Shown here: piece after piece, positions 28,240-36,969 of the stretch
How positions within the stretch are numbered: the stretch's first letter is position 1
Layout of the letters: each line of letters starts with the position of its first letter
Assembly (NCBI RefSeq): GCF_004786015.1
Contig: NZ_CP032096.1
Coordinates: 124,001 to 188,000, forward strand
Origin: Hydrogenovibrio crunogenus
GTDB taxonomy: Bacteria > Pseudomonadota > Gammaproteobacteria > Thiomicrospirales > Thiomicrospiraceae
DNA: 64,000 nt
Direction: 5' to 3'
Notes under the pieces: model-generated
What the model was told of the DNA's origin: nothing
Seen by the model: the letters and a program-made list of their open reading frames with translations, nothing else
Database searches by the model: none
Translations under genes and position numbers: made by a program

Positions 28240-28986
28240 ATGGATCAAAAAATCGGTTTGTTGATTATTGGAGACGAAGTGTTGTCAGGCAAGCGGCAAG
28301 ATAAGCACTTGAGCCAAGCCAATACCTTATTAAGACCCAGAGGGCTGGAGCTGGCGTGGGTCAAAATCGTAGGAGATGAACCCGGTTTCTTGGTGGATAC
28401 GCTCCAAGCCAGTTTTGAATCGGGAGATATCGTGTTTTCATTTGGCGGAATTGGCGCGACACCGGATGACAGAACCCGCCAAGCAGCGGCAAAAGCATTA
28501 GGGCTACCGATTGAGCGACACCCGGAAGGGGTTAAAGAAATTGAAGCTCAGTTTGGAGAAGACGCTTATCCTCAACGTATTCGAATGGCGGAATATCCAA
28601 AGGGGGCGACAATCATCCCTAATTTTTATAATCGAGTACCCGGCTTTTCAATTCGGCATCACCACTTTATGCCAGGGTTTCCAATGATGGCTAAGCCGAT
28701 GATGGAATGGGTATTGAATCAATATTATCCGCATCTAAAACTGGAACCTAAAGTGGAAAAAACCATTCGATTGATTGATGGGCATGAATCAGAGTGGGTC
28801 ACCTTTATGGAGGCGTTTGAAATCGAGTTTCCGACTTTGCGTCTATTCAGTTTGCCAAGTATTTCAGAACAAGGTGACCGGACAATTGAACTTGGGGTGG
28901 AAGGGTATGAAGCCGACGCTCAAAAAGGATTGGATGCTTTGATCTGTGAAGCCAATAAGCGAGAAGCTTCGTTTGAACTTATTTAG
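28240..28986 (+). CDS. CinA N-terminal-like molybdopterin-binding-fold protein
   Basis: 248 residues from ATG 28240. Contains the MoCF/CinA N domain: LLIIGDEVLSGKRQDKH, VFSFGGIGATPDDRTR and FMPGFPMM. The C-terminal deamidase (PncC) domain of full CinA is absent, so this is the short COG1058 form. Related proteins include nucleotide pyrophosphatases; the substrate here is unknown. The track-length TTG start at 28207 overlaps the receiver gene and is less likely. A flavoprotein gene follows after 3 bases. Confidence 0.78.
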   Translation: MDQKIGLLIIGDEVLSGKRQDKHLSQANTLLRPRGLELAWVKIVGDEPGFLVDTLQASFESGDIVFSFGGIGATPDDRTRQAAAKALGLPIERHPEGVKEIEAQFGEDAYPQRIRMAEYPKGATIIPNFYNRVPGFSIRHHHFMPGFPMMAKPMMEWVLNQYYPHLKLEPKVEKTIRLIDGHESEWVTFMEAFEIEFPTLRLFSLPSISEQGDRTIELGVEGYEADAQKGLDALICEANKREASFELI

Positions 28987-28989
28987 AGA

Positions 28990-30204
28990 ATGCGGTTGAA
29001 GACGAATACCACGGATGTGCTGATTATTGGTGCCGGCGCATCGGGATTGATGTGCGCTGCCACTGCGGGTTATCGTGGACGAAAGGTCTGGGTATTGGAT
29101 CATGCCCCTAAAGCGGCGGCGAAAATTCGAATTTCCGGCGGTGGGAAGTGTAATTTTACCAATCAGGTGGTTACGCCGAATGAGTTTATTTGCCAAAATC
29201 CGCACTTTGTAAAAAGTGCATTAGCCCGCTATCAGCCTCAGGATTTTATCGATTTGGTTGATCGGCATGGGCTGGAATATGAGGAGCGGGAGCTTGGGAA
29301 GTTGTTTTGCTGCCATCGCGCTGGAGATTTAATTCACATTTTGAAAACCGAATGTGATTGGGCGGGCGTGACCCTGCAATTAAAGACCTCAGTGAAGTCT
29401 ATTGCAAAATTAACACCTAAAACGCCTGATGAAGCCGCATTTCGAATTGAAACCAATGAGTGCTTTATTGAATGTCAATCGTTGGTGATTGCCACTGGTG
29501 CACTGTCTTTTCCCAAGCTTAAAGCCAGCAATTTTGGTTATCAGGTCGCAGAACAGTTTGGCTTAAGGCAAGTGCCTGTCCGACCGGGGTTAGTGCCGTT
29601 AACTTTAAAAGGGAAATGGCGAGACTTTTGTCAAAAGCTGAGTGGGATTGCGCTGGATGTTAAAATCAGTACCTACAATGAACAGACTGAAAAATCGTTT
29701 GAAGAAGCCCTGCTGTTTACCCATCAGGGCATCAGTGGGCCAGGCGTGCTACAGATTTCCAATTATTGGCAACCGGGTCAAGCCATTGAAATTAACTTGT
29801 TGCCAAACGTAGATGTTCTGGCGGAGTTGATGCAGTTAAAGCAAAGTAATGCGTCATTAATACGTTGGCTTCAACAATTCTGGACGAAGAAATTTACCCA
29901 GGCCTGGCTGGAAATGTATCCGATTGCAACCAAGTTGGCTGACTTACCTAACGAAGAAATTGAGCGTTTTGCGCAACAGATAACACACTGGATACTGTAT
30001 CCCAGTGATACTGCTGGTTATGACAAGGCAGAAGTGACTTTAGGGGGCGTCGATACCGATGAAGTATCGTCTAAGAATTTTGAAGTCAAAAATGTGCCCG
30101 GCCTTTACTTTATTGGTGAAGTGTTGGATGTAACAGGTCATCTCGGGGGGTATAACTTTCAATGGGCCTGGTCATCAGGGTTTGCGGCTGGTCAAACAGT
30201 GTAG
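28990..30204 (+). CDS. BaiN/YhiN-like NAD(P)/FAD-dependent oxidoreductase
   Basis: 404 residues. FAD-binding start VLIIGAGASGLMCA, the family hallmark RISGGGKCNFTN, the central LVPLTLKG region and the C-terminal GEVLDVTGHLGGYNFQWAWSSG. This is the HI0933-like flavoprotein family (BaiN/YhiN); the substrate in bacteria such as this is unknown. Three bases separate it from the CinA-like gene, so they are coupled. Confidence 0.85.
   Translation: MRLKTNTTDVLIIGAGASGLMCAATAGYRGRKVWVLDHAPKAAAKIRISGGGKCNFTNQVVTPNEFICQNPHFVKSALARYQPQDFIDLVDRHGLEYEERELGKLFCCHRAGDLIHILKTECDWAGVTLQLKTSVKSIAKLTPKTPDEAAFRIETNECFIECQSLVIATGALSFPKLKASNFGYQVAEQFGLRQVPVRPGLVPLTLKGKWRDFCQKLSGIALDVKISTYNEQTEKSFEEALLFTHQGISGPGVLQISNYWQPGQAIEINLLPNVDVLAELMQLKQSNASLIRWLQQFWTKKFTQAWLEMYPIATKLADLPNEEIERFAQQITHWILYPSDTAGYDKAEVTLGGVDTDEVSSKNFEVKNVPGLYFIGEVLDVTGHLGGYNFQWAWSSGFAAGQTV
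29898..29907. repeat. CCAGGCCTGG palindrome, copy 6 (in flavoprotein gene)
   Basis: Exact copy read Gln-Ala-Trp in the BaiN-like gene. Confidence 0.88.
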
Positions 30205-30242
30205 TAGTTATAATAAGTAACAAGATTTAACAGAGAAAAGAC

Positions 30243-30692
30243 ATGAATTTATTAGATTTAAAACCAGAGACACGTGATCCTTTTTCCAAAACAGTTCAGA
30301 CGCTGATTCAGAAGCATAAGATGGATCCCAATGAGATTTTTATGAACGTCTTGGAAAGCCAAGAAGCACCTGAAATGAATTACTGGATGATGAAGGTATT
30401 GATCCAAGAGCATTTTGTGTCGCCTCAACAAGAAGTGGCTAAGGATGCAGAAGGGGTATCGGTCAAGCCTTTGCAAGCCGCTTGTTTGTTAGGGAATGTT
30501 GGCGCGCTTGCAGCCTTATTGGAAGCCAATGCTTTTTCAGGCGAGGTGACAGGGCATGAGTTTCAACTGGCTGCACGAATCGCTTCAAAGCAGGAAGATC
30601 AAGCTTTGTTGGGGGTGATTATGAAGTACGCCCAAGAAACGGGTAGCTTGGAATTGTTTATGCGTGAATTGCAATCTGCTCCTATGCAATAA
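30243..30692 (+). CDS. Conserved-looking protein of unknown function
   Basis: 149 residues, acidic and mostly helical, no signal peptide or membrane segment. A short stretch, VKPLQAACLLGNVGALAALLE (in part), looks like a single ankyrin-type helix pair but one repeat is not enough to assign. GAGAAAAG precedes the ATG. Located 38 bases after the flavoprotein gene and followed by the peroxiredoxin gene with its own regulatory region. Confidence 0.55.
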   Translation: MNLLDLKPETRDPFSKTVQTLIQKHKMDPNEIFMNVLESQEAPEMNYWMMKVLIQEHFVSPQQEVAKDAEGVSVKPLQAACLLGNVGALAALLEANAFSGEVTGHEFQLAARIASKQEDQALLGVIMKYAQETGSLELFMRELQSAPMQ

Positions 30693-30720
30693 TGGGATTG
30701 ACCGTCATTCATGACTAATG

Positions 30721-30735
30721 ATAGTTAAAAGCTAT
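30721..30735 (+). promoter_or_regulatory. Candidate OxyR half-site
   Basis: ATAGTTAAAAGCTAT fits ATAGnTnnnAnCTAT exactly, the half-site consensus of OxyR, about 135 bases upstream of the peroxiredoxin start. The second half-site expected at a 7-base spacing is not recognisable, so this is tentative. Confidence 0.4.
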
Positions 30736-30868
30736 CATTTTGGTTAAAACAATTAATTTTACTTATTTATGTTTTCACATAGAATGGGCTTTGTATTCAA
30801 CATTAACTGTTTTTAAAAACTTAGCGTTTACTTTAAAAGCGGCTAAGTCCTTAACTAAGGAGAAAAGT

Positions 30869-31612
30869 ATGTCTCAAGCATTAGAAAACAAAGAAGGTCA
30901 AGCTGTTCCAAGTGTTGTCTGGCCAACACGTCAAAACAATGAGTGGGTCAATGTAAAAAGTGATGATATTTTCAAAGGCCGCACGGTTGTTGTGTTCTCT
31001 TTGCCGGGAGCCTTTACGCCAACGTGTTCATCTTCTCATTTACCTCGTTATAACGAACTTGCGCCGGTTTTCTTTGAAAACGGTGTAGATGAAATTGTAT
31101 GTCTATCTGTTAATGATACGTTTGTTATGAATGAGTGGGCAAAAGATCAAGAGTCCACGAATGTGACTTTGATTCCAGATGGGAATGGCGAGTTTACAGA
31201 AGGCATGGGCATGCTGGTTGATAAAGCAGACTTAGGATTTGGTAAGCGTTCATGGCGTTATTCAATGCTGGTGAAAGACGGCGTTGTTGAAAAGATGTTT
31301 ATCGAGCCGAATGTACCTGGTGACCCATTCGAAGTATCGGATGCGGATACCATGTTGAAATACATCAATCCGAACGCTCAACCTAAGAAAGTGGCGACTA
31401 TCTTTACCAAGCCAGGTTGTCCTTTCTGTGCGAAAGCGAAAGCCGCGTTGGAAGATGCTGGAGTTGAGTATGAAGAAATTACGGTTTCTCATGCGGATGT
31501 AACGTCACGTACATTACGTGCCGTCGCCAATGCAGATACGGTTCCGCAAGTCTTTATTGAAGGACAGCATATTGGCGGATCTGACGATTTGGAAGCGTAT
31601 TTAGCTAAATAA
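30869..31612 (+). CDS. Peroxiredoxin-glutaredoxin fusion
   Basis: 247 residues. The Prx5-type peroxiredoxin (1-165) has the peroxidatic Cys53 in [17 protein letters not shown]; the C-terminal glutaredoxin (173-247) has CPFC (184-187) and TVPQVFIEG. The fusion, known from Haemophilus and relatives, reduces peroxides using glutathione. ATG 30869 is chosen because AAGGAG precedes it; the longer frame adds a non-conserved leader. Glutathione reductase is encoded next, completing the electron route NADPH - Gor - glutathione - fusion protein. Confidence 0.95.
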   Translation: MSQALENKEGQAVPSVVWPTRQNNEWVNVKSDDIFKGRTVVVFSLPGAFTPTCSSSHLPRYNELAPVFFENGVDEIVCLSVNDTFVMNEWAKDQESTNVTLIPDGNGEFTEGMGMLVDKADLGFGKRSWRYSMLVKDGVVEKMFIEPNVPGDPFEVSDADTMLKYINPNAQPKKVATIFTKPGCPFCAKAKAALEDAGVEYEEITVSHADVTSRTLRAVANADTVPQVFIEGQHIGGSDDLEAYLAK

Positions 31613-31635
31613 TCGATCGTCCTTTAGAGATAAAG

Positions 31636-31662
31636 AAACCACCAGGCCTGGTGGTTTTTTTT
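31636..31662 (+). terminator. Terminator with CCAGGCCTGG stem
   Basis: A perfect 22-base palindrome (31636-31657), AAACCA flanking CCAGGCCTGG, followed by a T run. It ends the peroxiredoxin-glutaredoxin transcript. Confidence 0.92.
31642..31651. repeat. CCAGGCCTGG palindrome, copy 7
   Basis: Exact copy making up the stem centre of the terminator. Confidence 0.92.
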
Positions 31663-31684
31663 ATTAAAATGAATTTTTTAGAAG

Positions 31685-31725
31685 AATAACTATTTATCCA
31701 AATAACACAAAGATAAATAGCTATT
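31685..31725 (+). promoter_or_regulatory. Inverted repeat upstream of gor
   Basis: AATAACTATTTATC (31685-31698) and GATAAATAGCTATT (31712-31725) match as an inverted repeat at 13 of 14 positions, 13 bases apart, ending 18 bases before the gor start. It could be an operator or a hairpin in the leader; ATAG/CTAT elements recall OxyR sites. Confidence 0.45.
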
Positions 31726-31743
31726 TTTAGAAGAGGAAGACAC

Positions 31744-33114
31744 ATGCAATATGATTATGATCTGATTGCCATTGGGGCAGGAAGTGGTGGCTTATCCGTT
31801 GTGGAAAGAGCGGTTGAATATGGCAAAAAATGTGCAGTGGTTGAAGCCAAAAAAATGGGTGGCACTTGCGTAAACATTGGATGTGTTCCTAAAAAGGTCA
31901 TGTGGTTCGGTGCGCATATCGCCGAGTCTTTAAGAGATGCGCCCGACTTTGGGTTCCACGTGGAACGAAAAGGATTTGATTGGTCGGAACTGGTAAAACG
32001 CCGTGAGCAATATATCTCGAATATCACCACTTGGTATGGTGGCTACTTCAAAGAGTTAGGCATTGACGTACTAGAAGGCTGGGGCAGCTTTGTTGATGAG
32101 CATACGGTGTCAGTCGATGGGAAGTTGGTGACGGCAGAAACCATCGTGATTGCACCTGGCGGCACGCCCTTTATTCCTAATGAAACAGAAAATGCCGACC
32201 TGGGGATTACGTCCGATGGTTTTTTTGCATTAACAGAACAGCCTAACAAAGTCGCGGTCATCGGTAGTGGTTATATCGCCGTTGAAATTGCCGGGGTTTT
32301 ACAGGCACTGGGCACTCAAACTACGCTTATCAGTCGAAAAGACCTTGTGTTAAGAGGGTTCGACGATATGGTGCGCGAAACGTTAACCGATGCCATGATT
32401 GAAAGCGGCATTCACAAAGAATACCACTTCAAAGTGAAAAAGCTGATGAAAGCCGATGATGGCACTTTGACAATCGAATCTGAGGACGGTCAGCATTTAG
32501 AAGGCTTTGACGAAGTTATCTGGGCCGTGGGGCGTGAAACTTTGACCGAACCGTTGGCATTAGATAAGGTCGGTATTTCGGCCAATGGACGAGGTTTTAT
32601 TGATGTGAATGATTATCACCAAACCCAAGTGCCGAATATCTATGCGATTGGTGATGTGACAGGACAGGCTCAATTGACGCCGGTCGCGATTCGCGCCGGT
32701 CGTTATTTAGCGGAGCGTTTGTATAATAACCAGCCCGAGTTGAAGATGGATCTATCGAAAGTTCCGACGGTGGTTTTCTCTCATCCACCTGTCGGGGTGA
32801 TTGGGTTGGCAGAACATGATGCCCGTAAACAGTATGGGCATGATAATGTACAGGTTTATAGTTCTGTTTTTACACCCATGCGCTATGCCTTTACAGAACA
32901 TCAGATTAAAACGGCTTTGAAGCTGGTCTGTGTCGGAGAGGAGCAAAAAGTGGTCGGTATTCATATTGTAGGCGATGGGGCAGATGAGATGTTGCAAGGG
33001 TTTGCCGTTGCGGTTCAGATGGGGGCAACCAAAGCTGATTTGGATGCCACGATTGCTATCCACCCTTCCTCTTCGGAAGAGCTGGTGACCATGCGCCCGA
33101 TGATTTTGAAATAA
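31744..33114 (+). CDS. gor: Glutathione-disulfide reductase
   Basis: 456 residues; NADPH-dependent reduction of oxidised glutathione. FAD site [16 protein letters not shown], redox pair C42/C47 in [21 protein letters not shown] site [15 protein letters not shown], and the C-terminal [11 protein letters not shown] with the catalytic His. The VPKKVMW sequence is typical of Gor among the disulfide reductases. GAGGAAG precedes the ATG. Confidence 0.95.
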   Translation: MQYDYDLIAIGAGSGGLSVVERAVEYGKKCAVVEAKKMGGTCVNIGCVPKKVMWFGAHIAESLRDAPDFGFHVERKGFDWSELVKRREQYISNITTWYGGYFKELGIDVLEGWGSFVDEHTVSVDGKLVTAETIVIAPGGTPFIPNETENADLGITSDGFFALTEQPNKVAVIGSGYIAVEIAGVLQALGTQTTLISRKDLVLRGFDDMVRETLTDAMIESGIHKEYHFKVKKLMKADDGTLTIESEDGQHLEGFDEVIWAVGRETLTEPLALDKVGISANGRGFIDVNDYHQTQVPNIYAIGDVTGQAQLTPVAIRAGRYLAERLYNNQPELKMDLSKVPTVVFSHPPVGVIGLAEHDARKQYGHDNVQVYSSVFTPMRYAFTEHQIKTALKLVCVGEEQKVVGIHIVGDGADEMLQGFAVAVQMGATKADLDATIAIHPSSSEELVTMRPMILK

Positions 33115-33124
33115 AAGCATATTC

Positions 33125-33158
33125 TGCTTCATGTTCCATGTGAAGCACATGTTTTATT
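33125..33158. terminator. Hairpin between gor and lipoprotein gene
   Basis: TGCTTCA and TGAAGCA arms with a 9-base loop, then CATGTTTT; lies between convergent genes. Moderate strength. Confidence 0.5.
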
Positions 33159-33168
33159 AATCAATCGT

Positions 33169-33498
33169 TTAATGCACTGTGCTGTGATTAGACGGTATTT
33201 TCTTTAAGGTGCCCAAGTTGGTGATGGCTGTCTGGTCATCAATCAGGGTATATCGCATGGTCATGCCTTTGGCCATGCCTTCTAAATAGGTCACCAGAAC
33301 ATCCTTTCCTTCAATTTTATAACGTACTTTTTCGACGACGCCTTTTGCTTCAGTTTCACCAGGGCGAAAGCTGACGGTCATGTCGACCTGTCCTGTGAGT
33401 TGCCATTTGCCTGCTAAAGGTCCTGGATCTGAAGTATTGGAACAGGCGGAGAGGGTAACCAAAAACAAGCTCAAGATAATGGTGTAAAAAGGTTTCAT
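33169..33498 (-). CDS. Small lipoprotein, unknown
   Basis: 109 residues. Signal peptide with lipobox (FLVTLSAC, Cys at 19), so predicted lipid-anchored in the envelope. The mature part begins GPLAGKWQLTG and has alternating strands (DMTVSFRPGETEAKG, VRYKIEGKDVLVTY), reminiscent of small lipocalin-like or META-type folds but without a firm family. It is separate from the HAD gene upstream by 63 bases and may share its transcript. Confidence 0.65.
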   Translation of the reverse strand: MKPFYTIILSLFLVTLSACSNTSDPGPLAGKWQLTGQVDMTVSFRPGETEAKGVVEKVRYKIEGKDVLVTYLEGMAKGMTMRYTLIDDQTAITNLGTLKKIPSNHSTVH

Positions 33499-33561
33499 AT
33501 AAAATCCATTTTGTAGAATAATTTAAGTATTTTAAACTCATTTGAAAGCATTAATCGTATT

Positions 33562-34326
33562 TTATGACAAAGAAAGCTTTTGGATGCTGTCAAATATCCA
33601 AGCCGTATCAGGCAGAAGTGTTTCATCATGGGGTTTGAATTTCCCTGTGCGAACCAGTGCTGCCTGCAAGCCGGCATTGATGGCACCTTCAACATCCCCG
33701 CGGACATCATCTCCAATCATTAAACATTGATTAGCAGGCACGCCTGTCGAAGCCACGACCTCGTCAAAAAAAGTTTTATCCGGCTTTCCTGTAATAATGG
33801 CACGCGTATCACTGGCCCATTCCAAGGCATGAATAAAGGCACCTGCATCCAGCTTGAACCCTTCAGGATCTTTGTAATATTTATTGTTGCCGATGCCAAT
33901 TAAAGGATAACCCTGTTCCAGCAAATTAAAGGCTCTGTTCAAGTTTTGATAAGTCAGATCATCCTGCGCATCGCCTAGCAATACACAATTTGGGTCTGTT
34001 TGATCAATATCTTCGAATTCAGGTTTTAAAAGGGTATGAATTAAGCAGTATGGTCGCAATTGATGGTGTAAAAGGTACTGTTTGGCAGCCCTTGGTGCGG
34101 TAAACAGTTCCGTTTCGTTTACATCAAACCCCAGCTGAATCAGTTGTTGCAAAATCATTTCACTGGGTTGGCTGGCCGTATTGGTGACAAATCGCAGAAT
34201 AAAGCCTTGCTGTTTCAAGTGATGAACCGTTTCAACTGCTCCGGGGAGGGCTTTCGTCCCGATATAGAGAACACCACTGAGATCTAAAAACACGGCTTTA
34301 ATATTGGGGTTGGAAGGGGAATCCAT
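33562..34326 (-). CDS. HAD-IIA phosphatase, LHPP/HDHD2-like
   Basis: About 254 residues. Motif I is FLDLSGVLYIG, in which the usual second Asp is Ser, as in the LHPP/HDHD2 branch; then TNTASQPSEMI (motif II), GKPDKTFF (motif III Lys) and MIGDDVRGDVEGA (motif IV). The C2-type cap lies between. Family members hydrolyse small phosphate or pyrophosphate compounds. ATG 34326 is chosen from three close starts because AGGTG lies 6 bases upstream. It follows thiD by about 60 bases at the end of the thi operon; a role in thiamine phosphate hydrolysis would be a guess. Confidence 0.8.
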   Translation of the reverse strand: MDSPSNPNIKAVFLDLSGVLYIGTKALPGAVETVHHLKQQGFILRFVTNTASQPSEMILQQLIQLGFDVNETELFTAPRAAKQYLLHHQLRPYCLIHTLLKPEFEDIDQTDPNCVLLGDAQDDLTYQNLNRAFNLLEQGYPLIGIGNNKYYKDPEGFKLDAGAFIHALEWASDTRAIITGKPDKTFFDEVVASTGVPANQCLMIGDDVRGDVEGAINAGLQAALVRTGKFKPHDETLLPDTAWIFDSIQKLSLS

Positions 34327-34389
34327 AATCATCACCTTTCAGAATAAGAAGTTTAATCTTAGCAAAAAGGCAGGATGAAACGAAATATC

Positions 34390-35238
34390 TTATTGCTCGT
34401 TTGATTGCCCAGTTATCATGTCCAAATGTAGCAAGGGTTCTTTGCGATGTCCAAGGTTGGACTGATATTGTAATTGGAGTGATTCGCTCTGAGTAAACCA
34501 CTGATGCATTTGGTGTTTGGCTTGCTGGACAGCGGTGGCCAAGTCTTGACCTTGAGCAAGGAAAGTGGCAATGGCGGATGCAAAACTACACCCGGTGCCA
34601 TGCGTATGAGAGGTTTGAATGCGTGGGCTTGAAAAGGGCATCGGAGGGTAATTCGGTTGAAGCAGCACATCAGTGGCAAGGTCTGACTCGGAACCATGTC
34701 CTCCCTTTGCCACTACCGCTTGAGCACCCAGTTTAAAAAAAGCATCACGGATTGTGTCAATCTTTGGTTCGATGTTATGAAAATCTTTGTCCAAGAGGTG
34801 ATTGATCTCAGGTAAATTGGGCGTAATAATCGTGGCGATGGGAAAGAGTCGCTCTATTAAACAGTCAACGGCGCTTTCTTCCAAGAGAGGGTGGCCACTG
34901 GAGCTTATGAGAACGGTGTCTAACACGATATTTTTGAGCGAGTACTGTGCGATTTTGTCAGCGACAACGTTAATTAATTCTGCATTAGCGAGCATACCGA
35001 TTTTGACAGCATCTACCTTGATGTCTTGCAATAAGGTATCCAGCTGATGGCTTAAAGTCTGAGCCGAGGTCGCAACAACGTGTGCAACGCCTTGAGAGTT
35101 CTGTGCAGTGAGAGCGGTAATGCAGGTCAACGCATAGCCTCCTAAGGCATGGATGCTTTTTAAGTCCGCTTGAATACCGGCACCGCCATAAGGATCAGAC
35201 CCTGCAATGCTCAACACGGTGGGCGTGTGGTTAGACAT
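34390..35238 (-). CDS. thiD: Hydroxymethylpyrimidine / phosphomethylpyrimidine kinase
   Basis: 282 residues; phosphorylates HMP and HMP-P for thiamine synthesis. Ribokinase-fold motifs: VLSIAGSDPYGGAGIQADLK, ALTAQNSQGV, VKIGMLAN, ITPNLPE, and GTGCSFASAIA. ATG 35238 is chosen because homologues start just before LSIAGSDP; it overlaps the thiE end by 8 bases, showing tight coupling. It is the sixth biosynthetic gene of the thi operon. Confidence 0.94.
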   Translation of the reverse strand: MSNHTPTVLSIAGSDPYGGAGIQADLKSIHALGGYALTCITALTAQNSQGVAHVVATSAQTLSHQLDTLLQDIKVDAVKIGMLANAELINVVADKIAQYSLKNIVLDTVLISSSGHPLLEESAVDCLIERLFPIATIITPNLPEINHLLDKDFHNIEPKIDTIRDAFFKLGAQAVVAKGGHGSESDLATDVLLQPNYPPMPFSSPRIQTSHTHGTGCSFASAIATFLAQGQDLATAVQQAKHQMHQWFTQSESLQLQYQSNLGHRKEPLLHLDMITGQSNEQ

Positions 35239-35887
35239 AAGACAACGCTCTTGTTTGATAGGCTTCATCAAATATGTGTATGAGATTTTTTACACTTTCC
35301 ATCGCCGTACAGCCTGGCTGGTTGAGTCCATTTATCATGGCGATACCGTTCGCACCTGCTTGTATGACATTTTTAAGATTATGCCGCTGAATCCCCCCAA
35401 TGGCAACCACTGGAACATCCAATGTTTCTACCCAGTGCTGCAGATTCTTTAAACCGATTGTTGGATAAGATAATTGTTTGCTCTGGGTTTCGAAAATGGG
35501 TCCGATCGCAAGGTAAGAGGGCTGTATTGTTAATGCCGAATCAATTTCTGCTGGGGTATGTGTGCTGACGCCCAATCGGATTCCCGCCTGATGGATTGCA
35601 GGTAGGTCGGCATCGAGCACATCTTCTTGTCCTAGGTGCACACCATAACTGTTGAGTTGGAGCGCCATTTTCCAGTAGTCATTGATGAACAGTCTGGCTT
35701 GATAGGACTTTGCAACAGTATCGGCTTGTATCAATTCCTGCTCCAGTCGCTGGCCGGCTAAATCTTTGATACGAATTTGTGCGGTAGTAATACCTGCCTC
35801 AAAAAGGCGTTTTAATTTATCGGCGCGATCGACCAACGGGTAAATGCCCAGTGGTTCTTCAGGAGAGTGACAGGATCGAAATTGCAT
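35231..35887 (-). CDS. thiE: Thiamine phosphate synthase
   Basis: 218 residues; joins HMP-PP and thiazole phosphate. TIM-barrel motifs: YPLVDRADKLKRLFEAGI, QIRIKDL, LFINDYWKMALQL, GVHLGQEDV, LGVSTHTPAEI, LAIGPIFET and VVAIGGI. The gene is 28 bases after thiG, and that gap contains a CCAGGCCTGG copy. Confidence 0.94.
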   Translation of the reverse strand: MQFRSCHSPEEPLGIYPLVDRADKLKRLFEAGITTAQIRIKDLAGQRLEQELIQADTVAKSYQARLFINDYWKMALQLNSYGVHLGQEDVLDADLPAIHQAGIRLGVSTHTPAEIDSALTIQPSYLAIGPIFETQSKQLSYPTIGLKNLQHWVETLDVPVVAIGGIQRHNLKNVIQAGANGIAMINGLNQPGCTAMESVKNLIHIFDEAYQTRALSYV

Positions 35888-35905
35888 GATAGTTCCTTAA
35901 AACGG

Positions 35906-35915
35906 CCAGGCCTGG
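35906..35915. repeat. CCAGGCCTGG palindrome, copy 8
   Basis: Exact copy filling most of the 28-base thiG-thiE gap, inside an operon. A hairpin here could alter expression of thiE-thiD. Confidence 0.88.
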
Positions 35916-36737
35916 TTAATTTTGGTGCCAAAAAGGTGTGCCAAGCACCGGGGTTGAAGGCGATGCCAAATCCCTTTCCTGCATGGTTCCAGCATCAAAT
36001 GCATACACGCCCGCTTCAACAGCGGACTTGAATGCTTTTCCCATATTCACAGGGTTGGGTGATAATGCCACGGCTGAATTCAGCAGAATACCGTCATAAC
36101 CCATTTCCAGCGCTTGAACGGCGTGAGACGGTTTGCCAATGCCGGCATCGACGATGAGTGTTAATTCGGGAAATCGCTGTCGGATTGCGTTCAGGTTGTA
36201 AGGATTCATCAGCCCTTTGCCCGAACCGATTGGCGAGCCCCAAGGCATTAAAATATTACATCCTGCGTCTACTAAGCGTTGGGCTAAGACTAAGTCGTCT
36301 GTTGTGTAGGGAAAGACTTCAAAGCCTTCATTTACTAAAGTTTCAGTGGCTTTCAGTAATTCGAAAGGGTCCGGTTGCAGGTTGTACTGGTCGCCAATCA
36401 CTTCCAATTTGATCCAGTTGGTTTCAAACACTTCACGTGCCATTTGAGCGGTGGTAATGGCTTCTTTGGCCGAATGACAACCTGCCGTATTGGGCAGAAC
36501 ATGGCAGTTTAAAGACTTGATCATGTTCCAAAACGTTTTTCCGGCTTGATCTCCTGCTGATTGCCGACGTAATGAGACAGTGACAATTTCAGCACCAGAG
36601 GCTTCAATCGCTCCTTGCATGGCTTGAGGAGAGGAGTAAAGGGCCGAGCCAATTAATAAACGGCTATTCAGAGTTTTTCCGCCCACCGTCCATGACATGG
36701 GAGACGATTTTTGAGAATGTTCAGACATCTGGTTCAT
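35916..36737 (-). CDS. thiG: Thiazole synthase
   Basis: 273 residues; makes the thiazole phosphate of thiamine with ThiS-thiocarboxylate and dehydroglycine. Motifs: [85 protein letters not shown] and [13 protein letters not shown]. Its ATG follows the thiS stop with no gap. An internal Met could shorten the N terminus by up to 13 residues. Confidence 0.96.
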   Translation of the reverse strand: MNQMSEHSQKSSPMSWTVGGKTLNSRLLIGSALYSSPQAMQGAIEASGAEIVTVSLRRQSAGDQAGKTFWNMIKSLNCHVLPNTAGCHSAKEAITTAQMAREVFETNWIKLEVIGDQYNLQPDPFELLKATETLVNEGFEVFPYTTDDLVLAQRLVDAGCNILMPWGSPIGSGKGLMNPYNLNAIRQRFPELTLIVDAGIGKPSHAVQALEMGYDGILLNSAVALSPNPVNMGKAFKSAVEAGVYAFDAGTMQERDLASPSTPVLGTPFWHQN

Positions 36738-36947
36738 TTAACCTCCTTGCATGGGTGCGACAATTTCGATGCGATCATCGGCTTGTACGCATGTGTTTTT
36801 ATACTGACTGCGGGGGACGAAAGCTTCATTGATGGCAACTGCAAAATTGTGTTCCTGATAGCCCAAATGAATTAACAGATCGGTCAAAGACAACGAGGCC
36901 GGAATGGCCTTTATCTCATCATTGATCTGAACAGTAATGGTGGTCAT
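36738..36947 (-). CDS. thiS: Sulfur carrier protein ThiS
   Basis: 69 residues, ubiquitin-like fold, ending in the required Gly-Gly (APMQGG), which is adenylated and thiocarboxylated to give sulfur to ThiG. Contains VAINEAFVPRSQY and DRIEIVAP. Located between thiO and thiG. Confidence 0.96.
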   Translation of the reverse strand: MTTITVQINDEIKAIPASLSLTDLLIHLGYQEHNFAVAINEAFVPRSQYKNTCVQADDRIEIVAPMQGG

Positions 36948-36969
36948 GTGTCTTTCCTTGTAAGTAAGG

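Noticed and set aside
35906-35915. Terminator inside the thi operon at the palindrome
   Set aside because: The hairpin lacks a T run on the minus strand, and thiE-thiD must be expressed; kept only as a repeat copy.
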